The notes under the pieces are model-generated. The model saw only the letters and a list, made by a program, of their open reading frames with translations, was not told the DNA's origin and searched no databases. A stretch of DNA of 64,000 nt from Ramlibacter humi (GTDB lineage: Bacteria; Pseudomonadota; Gammaproteobacteria; Burkholderiales; Burkholderiaceae_C). The position numbers were made by a program, and so were the translations under genes. Positions 37,067-46,753 of the stretch are shown here, piece after piece; position 1 is the first letter of the stretch; each line of letters begins with the position of its first letter. The stretch is from contig NZ_SMLK01000005.1 of NCBI RefSeq assembly GCF_004681975.1, positions 62,001-126,000 of the forward strand. The letters run 5' to 3'.

Positions 37067-37864
37067 TCAGTAGGTGCCGGGATAGGCACCACCGTCGGTC
37101 AGGATGTTCTGGCCGGTGATGTAGCTGGCGTGCGCGCTGCACAGGAAGGCGCAGGCGGCGCCGAACTCGGCCGGCGTGCCGAACCGGTGCGCGGGGATGG
37201 TGTTCAGCCGCGCGGCTTCCACCTGGTCCATCGTCTGCCCGGTCTTCTTCACCGCGCCTTGCATCGTGCCGCGCAGGCGGTCGGTGTCGAAAGCGCCGGG
37301 CAGCAGGTTGTTGATGGTCACGTTGGCGGAGGCCAGCTTGCGCGTGCGTGCCACGCCGGCCACGAAGCCCGTCAGGCCGCTGCGCGCGCCGTTGGACAGG
37401 CCGAGGATGTCGATCGGGGACTTCACCGCCGACGAGGTGATGTTCACGATGCGGCCGAAACCGCGAGCAGCCATGCCGTCGACGGTGGCCTTGATGAGCT
37501 CGATGGGGGTGAGCATGTTCGCGTCCACCGCCTTGATCCAGGCTTCGCGGTCCCAGTCGCGGAAGTCGCCGGGCGGCGGGCCTCCGGCGTTGGTCACGAC
37601 GATGTCGTAGTCCTTGCGCGCGCCGAACACCGCGGCGCGGCCCTCGGCGGTGGTGATGTCCGCCGCGACGTGCAGCACCTGCGCATCCTTCGGCCTGCCC
37701 GGATCGGCCAGCAGCTTCTGCGCCGCGTCCTTCAGCGCGGGCTCGCCGCGCGCGACGATGACCACGTTCACGCCTTCGCGCGACAGCGCCTGCGCGCAGC
37801 CAAAGCCCAGCCCCTTGCTGGCGCCGCACACCAGCGCCCACTTGCCTGCGATGCCCAGATCCAT
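37067..37864 (-). CDS. SDR-fold protein with altered catalytic motif
   Basis: A 265-residue short-chain dehydrogenase-like protein. The Rossmann motif GASKGLGFG (13-21) and TNAGG are normal and the Ser of the triad is in NITSSAV. But where YxxxK should be, the sequence reads LSNGARSG, i.e. Tyr to Ser and Lys to Arg. The family with LSNGAR is widespread, so this is inherited rather than recent damage; it may use another residue or be non-catalytic. It precedes the PfkB kinase by 7 bases. Confidence 0.87.
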   Translation of the reverse strand: MDLGIAGKWALVCGASKGLGFGCAQALSREGVNVVIVARGEPALKDAAQKLLADPGRPKDAQVLHVAADITTAEGRAAVFGARKDYDIVVTNAGGPPPGDFRDWDREAWIKAVDANMLTPIELIKATVDGMAARGFGRIVNITSSAVKSPIDILGLSNGARSGLTGFVAGVARTRKLASANVTINNLLPGAFDTDRLRGTMQGAVKKTGQTMDQVEAARLNTIPAHRFGTPAEFGAACAFLCSAHASYITGQNILTDGGAYPGTY

Positions 37865-37914
37865 GCTGTCGTCCTCTCGAATTCGAAGCGCCGGATGATA
37901 CGGGCGAGGCGCGC

Positions 37915-38817
37915 CTAACGTGATGCGCCGCGCGTGAACACCCAGATGCCGGCCAGCACCAGCACCGTGCCTACCGCGATCCAGCCGGTGAAGGGCTCGC
38001 CCAGCAGCAGCGCGCTCATGGCGATGGTGGACAGCGGGCCGATCATGCCGATCTGCGAAGCCAGCGCCGGGCCGATGCGCTCGATGGCCATCATCACCAG
38101 CAGCACGGGCACGGCGGTGCACAGCGTCGCGTTCAGCACCGACAGCCAGATCACCTGCGGCGCGACCGCGAAGGCCGTGTTCAAAGGCCGCAGCACGACG
38201 AACTGCACGATGCAGCACAGGCAGGCGAACGAGGTGGCCAGGCCCACCAGCCGGATCGAGCCCAGCGTCTTCACCATCTGGCCGCTGTACACCAGGTAGA
38301 TGGCGTAGCTCACGGCGCTGCCGAACACGAGGACCGAACCCCACACCGTGCCCGGGCCCATCGCGCCCAGTTCGTGGCCGAACACCATCGCCACGCCCAC
38401 GTAGCTGACGGCCATGCCGGCCAGCTGCATGCGGGTGAAGGGCTTGTGGTGCATCAGCCAGCCGAGCAGCAGCACCAGCGTGGGCGAGAGGTACAGGATC
38501 AGCCGCTCGAGCGAAGCCGTGATGTAGGCGAGGCCGGCGAAGTCGAGGAAGCTGGCCAGGTAGTAACCGGTGAGGCCCAGGCCCACGATGCCCGCCCATT
38601 CGCGCCCCGAGAGCGGCGGCTGTCCGCGGCCGGCCCACCACGCCATCGCGACGAACAGCGGCAGCGCGAACAGCATGCGCAGCATGATCAGCTGCACGGC
38701 GTCCACGCCCCAGCGGTAGGCGAGCTTGACGATGATGGCTTTGCCGCTGAAAGCGATGGCACCGGCGGCTGCGTACACGAGGCCAGGCAGCAGGCTGGCG
38801 GGCTTGGCGGCGGTCAC
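37915..38817 (-). CDS. EamA/DMT-family transporter
   Basis: A 300-residue carrier with about ten hydrophobic helices in two EamA repeats (first LLPGLVYAAAGAIAFSGKA, second from about residue 150). I start at GTG 38817 (VTAAKPASLL); an in-frame ATG at 38871 would add 18 polar residues and overlap the repeat upstream. The substrate is unknown. It may belong with the downstream SDR-kinase genes, 50 bases away. Confidence 0.84.
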   Translation of the reverse strand: MTAAKPASLLPGLVYAAAGAIAFSGKAIIVKLAYRWGVDAVQLIMLRMLFALPLFVAMAWWAGRGQPPLSGREWAGIVGLGLTGYYLASFLDFAGLAYITASLERLILYLSPTLVLLLGWLMHHKPFTRMQLAGMAVSYVGVAMVFGHELGAMGPGTVWGSVLVFGSAVSYAIYLVYSGQMVKTLGSIRLVGLATSFACLCCIVQFVVLRPLNTAFAVAPQVIWLSVLNATLCTAVPVLLVMMAIERIGPALASQIGMIGPLSTIAMSALLLGEPFTGWIAVGTVLVLAGIWVFTRGASR

Positions 38818-38870
38818 TCGGTGATTGTGCCCTGCCCGCCGATGACGGAATGACTCCGACTGCGGCGTCA

Positions 38871-38921
38871 ATGACGAATGACGAATGACAAACGGGGCGC
38901 TCCGGCCCCGTCATGCGTCAT
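38871..38921. repeat. TGACGAATGAC-type palindromic repeat with internal hairpin
   Basis: Tandem TGACGAA units (38871-38889), a 6-bp stem CGGGGC/GCCCCG (38893-38898 with 38905-38910) and an inverted TCATGCGTCAT. The same architecture recurs at 45662-45732. Read leftwards the inner hairpin is followed by TTTG and could end the tctA transcript. Confidence 0.65.
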
Positions 38922-38966
38922 CGAGCCGCGGGCGAGGCCATGCGAGCCCCGCGAGCGGTCATGCGG

Positions 38967-40481
38967 TCAGTCCTCTTCCTGGAACACGTCCTCGCGCTTG
39001 GCCTTGATCGAAGGCAGCAGCACGACGATCAGCAGCAGCAGCGCCGCGGCCAGCAGCCCCGCGGACAGCGGGCGTGTGACGAACACGCTCCAGTCGCCGC
39101 GCGAAAGCAGCAGCGCGCGGCGCAGGTTCTCTTCCATCATCGGGCCCAGGATGAAACCCAGCAGCAGCGGCGCGGGTTCGCACCCCAGCTTGATGAACAC
39201 GTAGCCGATGACGCCGAAGATGGCCACCATCCACACGTCCCAGGTGTTGTTGTTGGTGGAGTACACGCCGATGGCGCAGAACAGCACGATGGCGGGGAAC
39301 AGCCAGCGGTAAGGCACCGTGAGCAGCTTGATCCACATGCCGATCAGCGGCAGGTTCAGGATCACCAGCATCAGGTTGCCCACCCACATCGAGGCGATCA
39401 GGCCCCAGAACAGCTGCGGGTTGCTGGTCATCACCTGCGGGCCCGGCTGGATGTTGTGGATGGTCATCGCGCCCACCATCAGCGCCATCACCGCGTTGGG
39501 CGGGATGCCCAGCGTCAGCAGCGGGATGAAAGAAGTCTGCGAGCCCGCGTTGTTGGCCGACTCGGGCGCCGCGACGCCGCGGATGTTGCCTTTGCCGAAA
39601 GGCACTTCGCCCGGACGCAGCGACGTCTTCTTCTCGATGGTGTACGCCGCGAAAGCCGACAGCAGCGCGCCGCCGCCCGGCAGGATGCCCAGCGCCGAGC
39701 CCAGCGCCGTGCCGCGCAGCACCGCGGGAACCATGTTCCTGAAGTCCTCCTTCGTCGGCATCAGGCCGGTGACCTTGGAGGTGAACACCTCGCGGTCTTC
39801 CGCCGCTTTCGACAGGTTCTGGATGATCTCGCCGTAGCCGAACACGCCCATGGCGATGACGATGAAGCCGATGCCGTCGGTGAGTTCCGGGATGTCGAAC
39901 GAATAGCGCGCGACGCCGGAGTTGACGTCCGTGCCCACCAGGCCCAGCAGCAGGCCCAGCACGATCATCGCGACCGCCTTCACCAGCGAGCCGGAAGCCA
40001 GCACCACCGCGCCGATCAGGCCCAGCACCATCAGCGAGAAGTATTCGGCGGGGCCGAACTTGAACGCGACTTCGGTCAGCGGCGCGGCGAACGCCGCCAG
40101 GATCAGCGTGCCCACGCAGCCGGCGAAGAACGAGCCCAGGCCGGCGGCGGCGAGCGCGGGACCCGCGCGGCCCTGGCGTGCCATCTGGTAGCCGTCGATC
40201 ACCGTCACGACCGAGGACGATTCGCCCGGCAGGTTGACCAGGATGGCCGTGGTGGAGCCGCCGTACTGCGCGCCGTAGTAGATGCCGGCCAGCATGATCA
40301 GCGCCGACACGGGGGGCAGCGCGTACGTGGCGGGCAGCAGCATCGCGATGGTGGCCACCGGGCCGACGCCGGGCAGCACGCCGATCAGCGTGCCCAGCAG
40401 GCAGCCGATGAACGCGTACAGCAGGTTGATCGGCGTGACGGCGACGCCGAAGCCGATGGAAAGGTTGGTGATCAGGTCCAT
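38967..40481 (-). CDS. tctA: tripartite tricarboxylate transporter permease TctA
   Basis: A 504-residue large membrane component of a TTT secondary carrier, with about eleven to twelve helices. Family landmarks include LLGTLIGVLPGVGPVATIAML near residue 35 (in two pieces), YYGAQYGGSTTAILVNLPGE near 70 and the PLLTLGIPPNAVMALMVGA repeat near 320. It imports carboxylates with H+ or Na+ once delivered by a periplasmic TctC. It follows tctB by 13 bases. No TctC gene is in the window. Confidence 0.95.
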   Translation of the reverse strand: MDLITNLSIGFGVAVTPINLLYAFIGCLLGTLIGVLPGVGPVATIAMLLPATYALPPVSALIMLAGIYYGAQYGGSTTAILVNLPGESSSVVTVIDGYQMARQGRAGPALAAAGLGSFFAGCVGTLILAAFAAPLTEVAFKFGPAEYFSLMVLGLIGAVVLASGSLVKAVAMIVLGLLLGLVGTDVNSGVARYSFDIPELTDGIGFIVIAMGVFGYGEIIQNLSKAAEDREVFTSKVTGLMPTKEDFRNMVPAVLRGTALGSALGILPGGGALLSAFAAYTIEKKTSLRPGEVPFGKGNIRGVAAPESANNAGSQTSFIPLLTLGIPPNAVMALMVGAMTIHNIQPGPQVMTSNPQLFWGLIASMWVGNLMLVILNLPLIGMWIKLLTVPYRWLFPAIVLFCAIGVYSTNNNTWDVWMVAIFGVIGYVFIKLGCEPAPLLLGFILGPMMEENLRRALLLSRGDWSVFVTRPLSAGLLAAALLLLIVVLLPSIKAKREDVFQEED

Positions 40482-40494
40482 GTCGTTCTCCCGC

Positions 40495-40980
40495 TCAGCC
40501 GATGAACCACGGCCAGACCGGGAATTGCAGTTTGAGCAGCACCACGAAGGCGAGGTAGCTGCCGATGGCCAGCACGGTGGCCAGCACCGCCACTTCCCTG
40601 GCCTTGAACTCGTCGCCCGCCATCGCGGCGACGAAAGTCAGGCCGTAGATGGCGACGATCAGGCCGAAGGCCGGGATGCCGAGGCGCGGGATGCCGGCCA
40701 GCAGCACGCCGAACAGCACGTTCGATCCGATGATGAAACCCAGCGGCTTCCACGCGATAGCGCCGATGCGGTCGCCGTCCTCGGTCTCGACCACGAGTGA
40801 AGTGAAAGTGATCGCCAGGCCGAGGATGGCCATCAGGATGCCCAGCATCAGCGGGAAATAGCCGGGACCCATGCGGGCGCCCTCGCCGATGGTGTAGTTG
40901 GTGGCGCCCCAGGCGAAGGCGATACCCACGGCCGTGAACATCAGGCCGGACCCGAAGTCCTTGTGGCTCTTGATTCGCAA
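40495..40980 (-). CDS. tctB: tripartite tricarboxylate transporter small subunit TctB
   Basis: A 161-residue four-helix membrane protein of the TctB family (FGSGLMFTAVGIAFAWGATN at the start, MGPGYFPLMLGILMAILGLA next). It partners TctA, encoded directly downstream. The usual binding-protein gene, normally upstream, is absent; the 129 bases before it to the GspE-like gene look non-coding and should hold the promoter. Confidence 0.9.
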   Translation of the reverse strand: MRIKSHKDFGSGLMFTAVGIAFAWGATNYTIGEGARMGPGYFPLMLGILMAILGLAITFTSLVVETEDGDRIGAIAWKPLGFIIGSNVLFGVLLAGIPRLGIPAFGLIVAIYGLTFVAAMAGDEFKAREVAVLATVLAIGSYLAFVVLLKLQFPVWPWFIG

Positions 40981-41109
40981 AGTCTCGTCTCCTCGCGGAT
41001 TTCTCCGAAGGGACGGATTGTTGCGGTCAGGCTCCGGTCAGGTAGATGTGGATTCCACCTATGCCGCCCGAACGCACTACGCCGCGCACCACGGCGGGGC
41101 TGCGCCGCC

Positions 41110-42900
41110 TCACGACAGCGGCGGCGTGGCGGTGAGCACTTCCTCCAGCGTGGTGATGCCCTCGGCCACCCGCAGCGCGCCGGCCAGCCGCAGCGGCCGC
41201 ATGCCGCCGGCCACGCCCTGGCGGCGCAGGTGCTCCAGCGACGGGTCGCGCGTCATCTGCTCGCGGAAGCCCTCGCTCACCGTCAGCAGCTCGTACAGGC
41301 CCATGCGGCCCATGAAGCCGGTCATGCGGCAATCGACGCAGCCCACCGGCTTGTACGGCCGCCAGCCGCCCGTGAGCTTCCACGGCTTGACCACCTCTTC
41401 CACCGGCTCGCGCGGCGCGCTCTCGTCGGGCTGGCGGCACTGCTTGCACAGCGTGCGCACCAGGCGCTGCGCCAGCACGCCCAGCACGGTAGCGTTGAGC
41501 AGGTACGCCGGCACGCCCAGTTCCATGAGGCGCGTGAACGCCGAAGGCGCGTCGTTGGTGTGCAGCGTGGAGAAGACCAGGTGGCCGGTGAGCGCGGCCT
41601 GCACGGCCATCTCGGCCGTCTCCAGGTCGCGGATCTCGCCCACCATGATGATGTCCGGGTCCTGGCGCATCAGCGCGCGCAGCCCCTCGGCGAAGCTGAA
41701 GTCCAGCTGCGGCTGCACCTGCGTCTGGTTGAACGCCGGCTCGATCATTTCGATCGGGTCTTCCACCGTGCTGACGTTCACCTCCTCGGTGGCCACGCGC
41801 TTGAGGGTGGAGTACAGCGTGGTGGTCTTGCCCGAGCCCGTGGGCCCGGTCACCAGGATGATGCCGTGCGGCCGCTTCACCAGCGCTTCCCAGCGCTGCG
41901 CGTCGTGCTGCGAGAAGCCCAGCGCGTCCAGGTCCTTCACCGCCGTGTCGGGGTCGAAGATGCGCATGACCATCTTCTCGCCGAAGGCGGTGGGCAGCGT
42001 CGACAGGCGCATTTCCACTTCGTCGCCGCGCGGGTTGCGGGTCTTGATGCGGCCGTCCTGCGGGCGGCGCTTTTCCACCACGTCCATGCGGCCCAGCAGC
42101 TTGATGCGCGCGGTCATGGCGTTGAGCACGCCCATGGGCATCTGGTAGACCGGGTGCAGCACGCCGTCGATGCGAAAGCGGATCACGCCCTGCTCGCGCC
42201 GCGGCTCCAGGTGGATGTCGCTGGCGCGCTGGTCGAAGGCGTACTGCCACAGCCAGTCGACGACCTGCACCACGCCCTGGTCGTTGGCGTCCAGCTGCTT
42301 GTTGCTCTTGCCCAGCTCCACCAGCTGCTCGAAGCTGCCCGCGCCCGCGTTGCCGCCGGAACGCTGCGCGGCGCGCACCGACTTGGCCAGCGCGAAGAAC
42401 TCGGCCGTGTAGCGGTGGATGTCCTGCGGGTTCGCGACCACGCGCCGCACCGATCGGCGCGCCTGCCGCTCGACTTCGCCCACCCAGTCGTCGATGAAGG
42501 GTTCGGCCGTGGCGACGACCACTTCGCTGGGCGTCACCTGCACCGGCAGCACGCGGTGGCGCTCGGCATACGCCGCGCTCATCGTGTCGGAGACGCGGCC
42601 CACGTCCACCTTGAGCGGGTCGATGCGCAGGTAGTCCAGCCCGGCGCGGCCGGCCAGGTACTGGGTGAGCGTCTCGATGTCGAGCGGCTTGCCGTCCTGC
42701 AGGCGCGTCATCGACACCGCGGCCAACCGCACCAGCGGCGGCTGCGCGCTCTGCGCCTGCGAGCAGCGGGCGATGGTGCGCGCGGCTTCCTCGGCAGAAA
42801 TGACGCCGTCCTCGCTCAGCCATTCGACGACGCGCCGCCAATCCAGCGGACCCCGGAGAGTTCGGGCGTCGGGGGCCTTGGCGCGGGCGGTCGTGCTCAT
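41110..42900 (-). CDS. GspE/PilB-family secretion or pilus ATPase
   Basis: A 596-residue ATPase. An MshEN-like N-terminal region (about 60-165) precedes the motor: SDIHLEPRREQGVIRFRIDG (Asp box start), Walker A GPTGSGKT (352-359), Walker B with DIIMVGEIRD and the HTNDA histidine. The C-terminal zinc site has C485, C488, C521 and C524. This fits type II secretion or type IV pilus assembly. No other secretion gene is adjacent, so the system is elsewhere. ATG 42900 is chosen since upstream frame is unlike the family. Confidence 0.9.
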   Translation of the reverse strand: MSTTARAKAPDARTLRGPLDWRRVVEWLSEDGVISAEEAARTIARCSQAQSAQPPLVRLAAVSMTRLQDGKPLDIETLTQYLAGRAGLDYLRIDPLKVDVGRVSDTMSAAYAERHRVLPVQVTPSEVVVATAEPFIDDWVGEVERQARRSVRRVVANPQDIHRYTAEFFALAKSVRAAQRSGGNAGAGSFEQLVELGKSNKQLDANDQGVVQVVDWLWQYAFDQRASDIHLEPRREQGVIRFRIDGVLHPVYQMPMGVLNAMTARIKLLGRMDVVEKRRPQDGRIKTRNPRGDEVEMRLSTLPTAFGEKMVMRIFDPDTAVKDLDALGFSQHDAQRWEALVKRPHGIILVTGPTGSGKTTTLYSTLKRVATEEVNVSTVEDPIEMIEPAFNQTQVQPQLDFSFAEGLRALMRQDPDIIMVGEIRDLETAEMAVQAALTGHLVFSTLHTNDAPSAFTRLMELGVPAYLLNATVLGVLAQRLVRTLCKQCRQPDESAPREPVEEVVKPWKLTGGWRPYKPVGCVDCRMTGFMGRMGLYELLTVSEGFREQMTRDPSLEHLRRQGVAGGMRPLRLAGALRVAEGITTLEEVLTATPPLS

Positions 42901-42907
42901 CCGTCCA

Positions 42908-43654
42908 TCATTCCACAGGTTTGAAGACGCGCAACCATTTGGGCGCCGGCAGGTCCCAGCGCGAGCGGATTTCGTCCGCCCGGGCGAGCAATTCCGCACG
43001 GGCCGGATGCACGGGCGTGCGCAGCGCCAGCACGATGGTGTTGCCTTCGCGGGTGGGCCGGAACGCCCAGACCGCCGTGTTGCCGAACGCACCGACGATG
43101 TGTGCCAGGCTGCGCTCGTAGCTGGACGAGCGGCCGAACAGGTTCACCGTCATGCAGCCGTCCTCGGTCAGCAGCCGGCGGCAGTCGGCGTAGAAAGCCT
43201 GGCTGTCCAGCACGGGCGCCGCGGCCTCCTGGTCGTACAGGTCCACCTGCAACGCGTCCACCTGGCCGCGCCAGTGCTCATGCGCGGCGACTTCCGCGGC
43301 ATCGCCCAGCACGACCGACAGGCGCGAATCGTCGCGCGGCAGCTTGAACCACAGGCGGCACGCCGCCACCACCTGCGGGTTCAGCTCGATCGCGGTGGTC
43401 TTCATCCGCAGCTTGCGGTGGCAGAACTTGGTGAGCGCGGCCGCGCCCAGGCCCAGCTGCATGGCGTGGCGGCGCGGCACCGTCGACGGGTCGACGAACA
43501 GCAGCCAGGCCATCATGCGCTGGACGTACTCGAGGTGGATGCCGAAGGGATCGTCCAGCCGCATCGAGCCCTGGACCCAGTCGGTGCCCAGGTGCAGGTA
43601 GCGGACGTCGCCGTGGTCGGAGAAATGGACTTCGGGAAGCTGGGCGTCGGTCAC
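42908..43654 (-). CDS. spermidine-synthase-like methyltransferase-fold protein
   Basis: A 248-residue Rossmann-fold protein of the polyamine-synthase/SAM methyltransferase type. QLGLGAAALTKFCHRK (about 66-81) corresponds to the SAM or dcSAM glycine loop, followed by TAIELNP (acidic ribose-binding Glu) and VVLGDAAE. The DTYD motif of true spermidine synthases is replaced by LQVDLYDQEA. It is common and uncharacterised in Burkholderiales. It lies between the ATPase (7 bases) and tatD genes on the same strand. Confidence 0.78.
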   Translation of the reverse strand: MTDAQLPEVHFSDHGDVRYLHLGTDWVQGSMRLDDPFGIHLEYVQRMMAWLLFVDPSTVPRRHAMQLGLGAAALTKFCHRKLRMKTTAIELNPQVVAACRLWFKLPRDDSRLSVVLGDAAEVAAHEHWRGQVDALQVDLYDQEAAAPVLDSQAFYADCRRLLTEDGCMTVNLFGRSSSYERSLAHIVGAFGNTAVWAFRPTREGNTIVLALRTPVHPARAELLARADEIRSRWDLPAPKWLRVFKPVE

Positions 43655-43663
43655 GGCGCGCGA

Positions 43664-44494
43664 TTATGGGCCGAGCAACGCGGCCATCCGCGGCAGTGCG
43701 TGCGCAGCATTGCGCGTGCTTGCCTGCGCCAGCTCACCGATGCCGATGCCGCGCAGGTCCGCGACGGCCTGCGCGATGCGGGGCAACTCCGCCGGTTCGT
43801 TGCGGCCCTGCGGCTCGCCTTGCGCGCGCTGCTGCGCCGTACGGTAGAGCCAGTGCGGCGGGATGTCGGGCGCATCCGTTTCCAGCACCAGCGCCGAAAG
43901 CGGCAGCGACGCGGCCAGCCGCCGCAACTGCAGCGCACGATCGAAGGTGACGGCGCCGCCGAAGCCCAGCTTGAAGTTGAGCTTGAGGAACTCCCCGGCC
44001 TGCTGTTCGCTGCCGTTGAAGGCGTGCGCGATGCCGCCGATCACCGGCTGCTCGCGCAGGTGCTTGAGCAGCCGGTCGGCCGAGCGGCGCACGTGAAGGA
44101 TCACCGGCAGCCCGTGCCGGCTCGCCAGGCGCAATTGCTCGCGGTAGAAGAACTCCTGCCGGTCGCGGTCCAGGCCGGGCACGAAATGGTCGAGGCCGAT
44201 CTCGCCCACCGCCACCAGCCGTGGGTCGCCGGCATTCGCCGTCAGTGCCCGGTCGAGCGCCTCGATGTCGGATTCACTCGCCCGCGGCGTGAACAGCGGA
44301 TGGATGCCCAGCGCGTAGCTGTCGCCGCAGGCATGCGCCAGCCCGCGCACCGCGTCGAACGCGGCCACCTCCACCGCCGGGATCACGCAATGCACGACGC
44401 CCGCCGCGCGCGCCCGCGCGCGCACATCGGTGGCTTGCCCAGCGAACTCGGGCGCGTCCAGGTGACAGTGCGTGTCCACGAAGGCGGCGGGCAT
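43664..44494 (-). CDS. TatD-family metal-dependent deoxyribonuclease
   Basis: A 276-residue TIM-barrel hydrolase. Metal ligands are visible: DTHCHLD (H9, H11), GEIGLDHF (Glu), HVRRS and HAFNGS (His), and LETDAP (Asp). TatD proteins act as 3'-5' nucleases in DNA repair. I start at MPAAFVDTHCHLD (44494); a longer frame from 44521 (MARSG) is also possible since neither has a clear ribosome-binding site. Divergent from the protease gene. Confidence 0.9.
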   Translation of the reverse strand: MPAAFVDTHCHLDAPEFAGQATDVRARARAAGVVHCVIPAVEVAAFDAVRGLAHACGDSYALGIHPLFTPRASESDIEALDRALTANAGDPRLVAVGEIGLDHFVPGLDRDRQEFFYREQLRLASRHGLPVILHVRRSADRLLKHLREQPVIGGIAHAFNGSEQQAGEFLKLNFKLGFGGAVTFDRALQLRRLAASLPLSALVLETDAPDIPPHWLYRTAQQRAQGEPQGRNEPAELPRIAQAVADLRGIGIGELAQASTRNAAHALPRMAALLGP

Positions 44495-44623
44495 GCGGAC
44501 GATGATGCCCGAACGGGCCATGGGGCCGCCGCGCCAACCGTGCATGCCCTGCCAAACCGTGCTACCGTGTGCTTTCGAATTTCCGGGGCCCGCGCGGGCC
44601 CCGCCGTCCGAGAAGGTGATCCG

Positions 44624-45634
44624 ATGCGCAGGCCAGCTCTCTACAGCTCCAGCCGTCCGGCTCCTGCGCAGCAGGCCCCCGCCGCCGCGCAGCCCGCGCC
44701 CGAAGCTGTCGCCTCCGAATCCCCCGCACCCGTGCGCAAGCGCCGCTGGTTCGCCGGCCCGTACCTGCAATGGGCGGCCATCTCGCTGCTGGCCGCGCTG
44801 CTCGCCGTCAGCCTGGGGATGAACCTGCGGCCGGGCCAGCGCAAGCTGACCCAGGACGACATCAACGCGGCGGTGCTCAAGACGCTGGAAACCCAGACGC
44901 TGCCTTCCGAGTACTCCAAGGCGTACGAGAACATCCGTCCGTCGGTGGTGCGCGTGGTCAGCTACGTGAAGAAAAGCAAGCTGAAAGACGAGACGCTCAC
45001 CAGGCTCGGCCATGGCGCCAAGCCCAAGGCGCTGGGCCCGGCGCAGGGCGCCGACAAGGCGGTGAAACCTTCCGCCGCGGATGACGACGACGACATCGAA
45101 GCGGGCGTGGGCACCGGCGTGGTCATCGTCGACAAGGGCGTCATCCTCACCAACCTGCACGTGATCTCCGGCGCCGACAAGGTGAAGGTCACCTTCTTCG
45201 ATGGGCTGGAAGCCGACGCCTCCGTCACCGGCGTGCAGGCCGAGAACGACCTCGCGGTGCTGCAGGCCCACAAGATTCCCGACGACCTGGAGGCCGCCAC
45301 CATGCGCTCGACCGGCGACCTGGCGCCGGGCGACAAGGTGCTGGCCGTGGGCTTCCCCTTCGGCATCGGGCCCTCGGCTTCCGGCGGCATCGTCTCCGGC
45401 CTGAAGCGCTCGTTCCGCTCGCCCGAAGGCAAGCAGGAGATGACCAACCTCATCCAGTTCGACGCGGCGGCCAACCCCGGCAACTCCGGCGGCCCGCTGG
45501 TCACGATGGATGGCGAGGTGGTGGGCATCGTCACCGCCATCCTCAACCCGACGCCCGCGCGCACCTTCCTGGGCATCGGCTTCGCCGTGCCGATCGAGAA
45601 CGCCGCCCAGGCCGCCGGCCTGCCGCCGTTCTGA
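44624..45634 (+). CDS. membrane-anchored S1C (HtrA-like) serine protease without PDZ
   Basis: A 336-residue protease. A proline/alanine-rich cytosolic tail (1-40) is followed by one membrane helix (about 47-66), so the protease faces the periplasm. The triad is H179 (TNLHVISGA), D209 (ENDLAVL) and S288 (NPGNSGGP). An acidic patch (DDDDD, 153-157) in an extended loop precedes the domain. The protein ends directly after the protease (AQAAGLPPF), so the PDZ domain of DegP/DegS is missing. AAGG precedes ATG 44624. MoxR-DUF58-VWA genes follow on the same strand. Confidence 0.9.
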   Translation: MRRPALYSSSRPAPAQQAPAAAQPAPEAVASESPAPVRKRRWFAGPYLQWAAISLLAALLAVSLGMNLRPGQRKLTQDDINAAVLKTLETQTLPSEYSKAYENIRPSVVRVVSYVKKSKLKDETLTRLGHGAKPKALGPAQGADKAVKPSAADDDDDIEAGVGTGVVIVDKGVILTNLHVISGADKVKVTFFDGLEADASVTGVQAENDLAVLQAHKIPDDLEAATMRSTGDLAPGDKVLAVGFPFGIGPSASGGIVSGLKRSFRSPEGKQEMTNLIQFDAAANPGNSGGPLVTMDGEVVGIVTAILNPTPARTFLGIGFAVPIENAAQAAGLPPF

Positions 45635-45661
45635 AGCCGACGAATGGCTTCGCTTCGCTCT

Positions 45662-45732
45662 ATGACGAATGACCGAAGCCCCGCATTTGTCATCCCGGCC
45701 GCGTAGCGGCCGAGTCATCCGTCATTCGTCAT
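45662..45732. repeat. TGACGAATGAC-type inverted repeat
   Basis: Perfect 12-bp outer arms (45662-45673 with 45721-45732) enclosing a GGCCGCGTAGCGGCC hairpin. The second copy of the element at 38871-38921. It fills most of the spacer between the protease and moxR genes. Confidence 0.75.
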
Positions 45733-45745
45733 CAACGGAACCACG

Positions 45746-46733
<988 letters not shown>

Positions 46734-46753
<20 letters not shown>

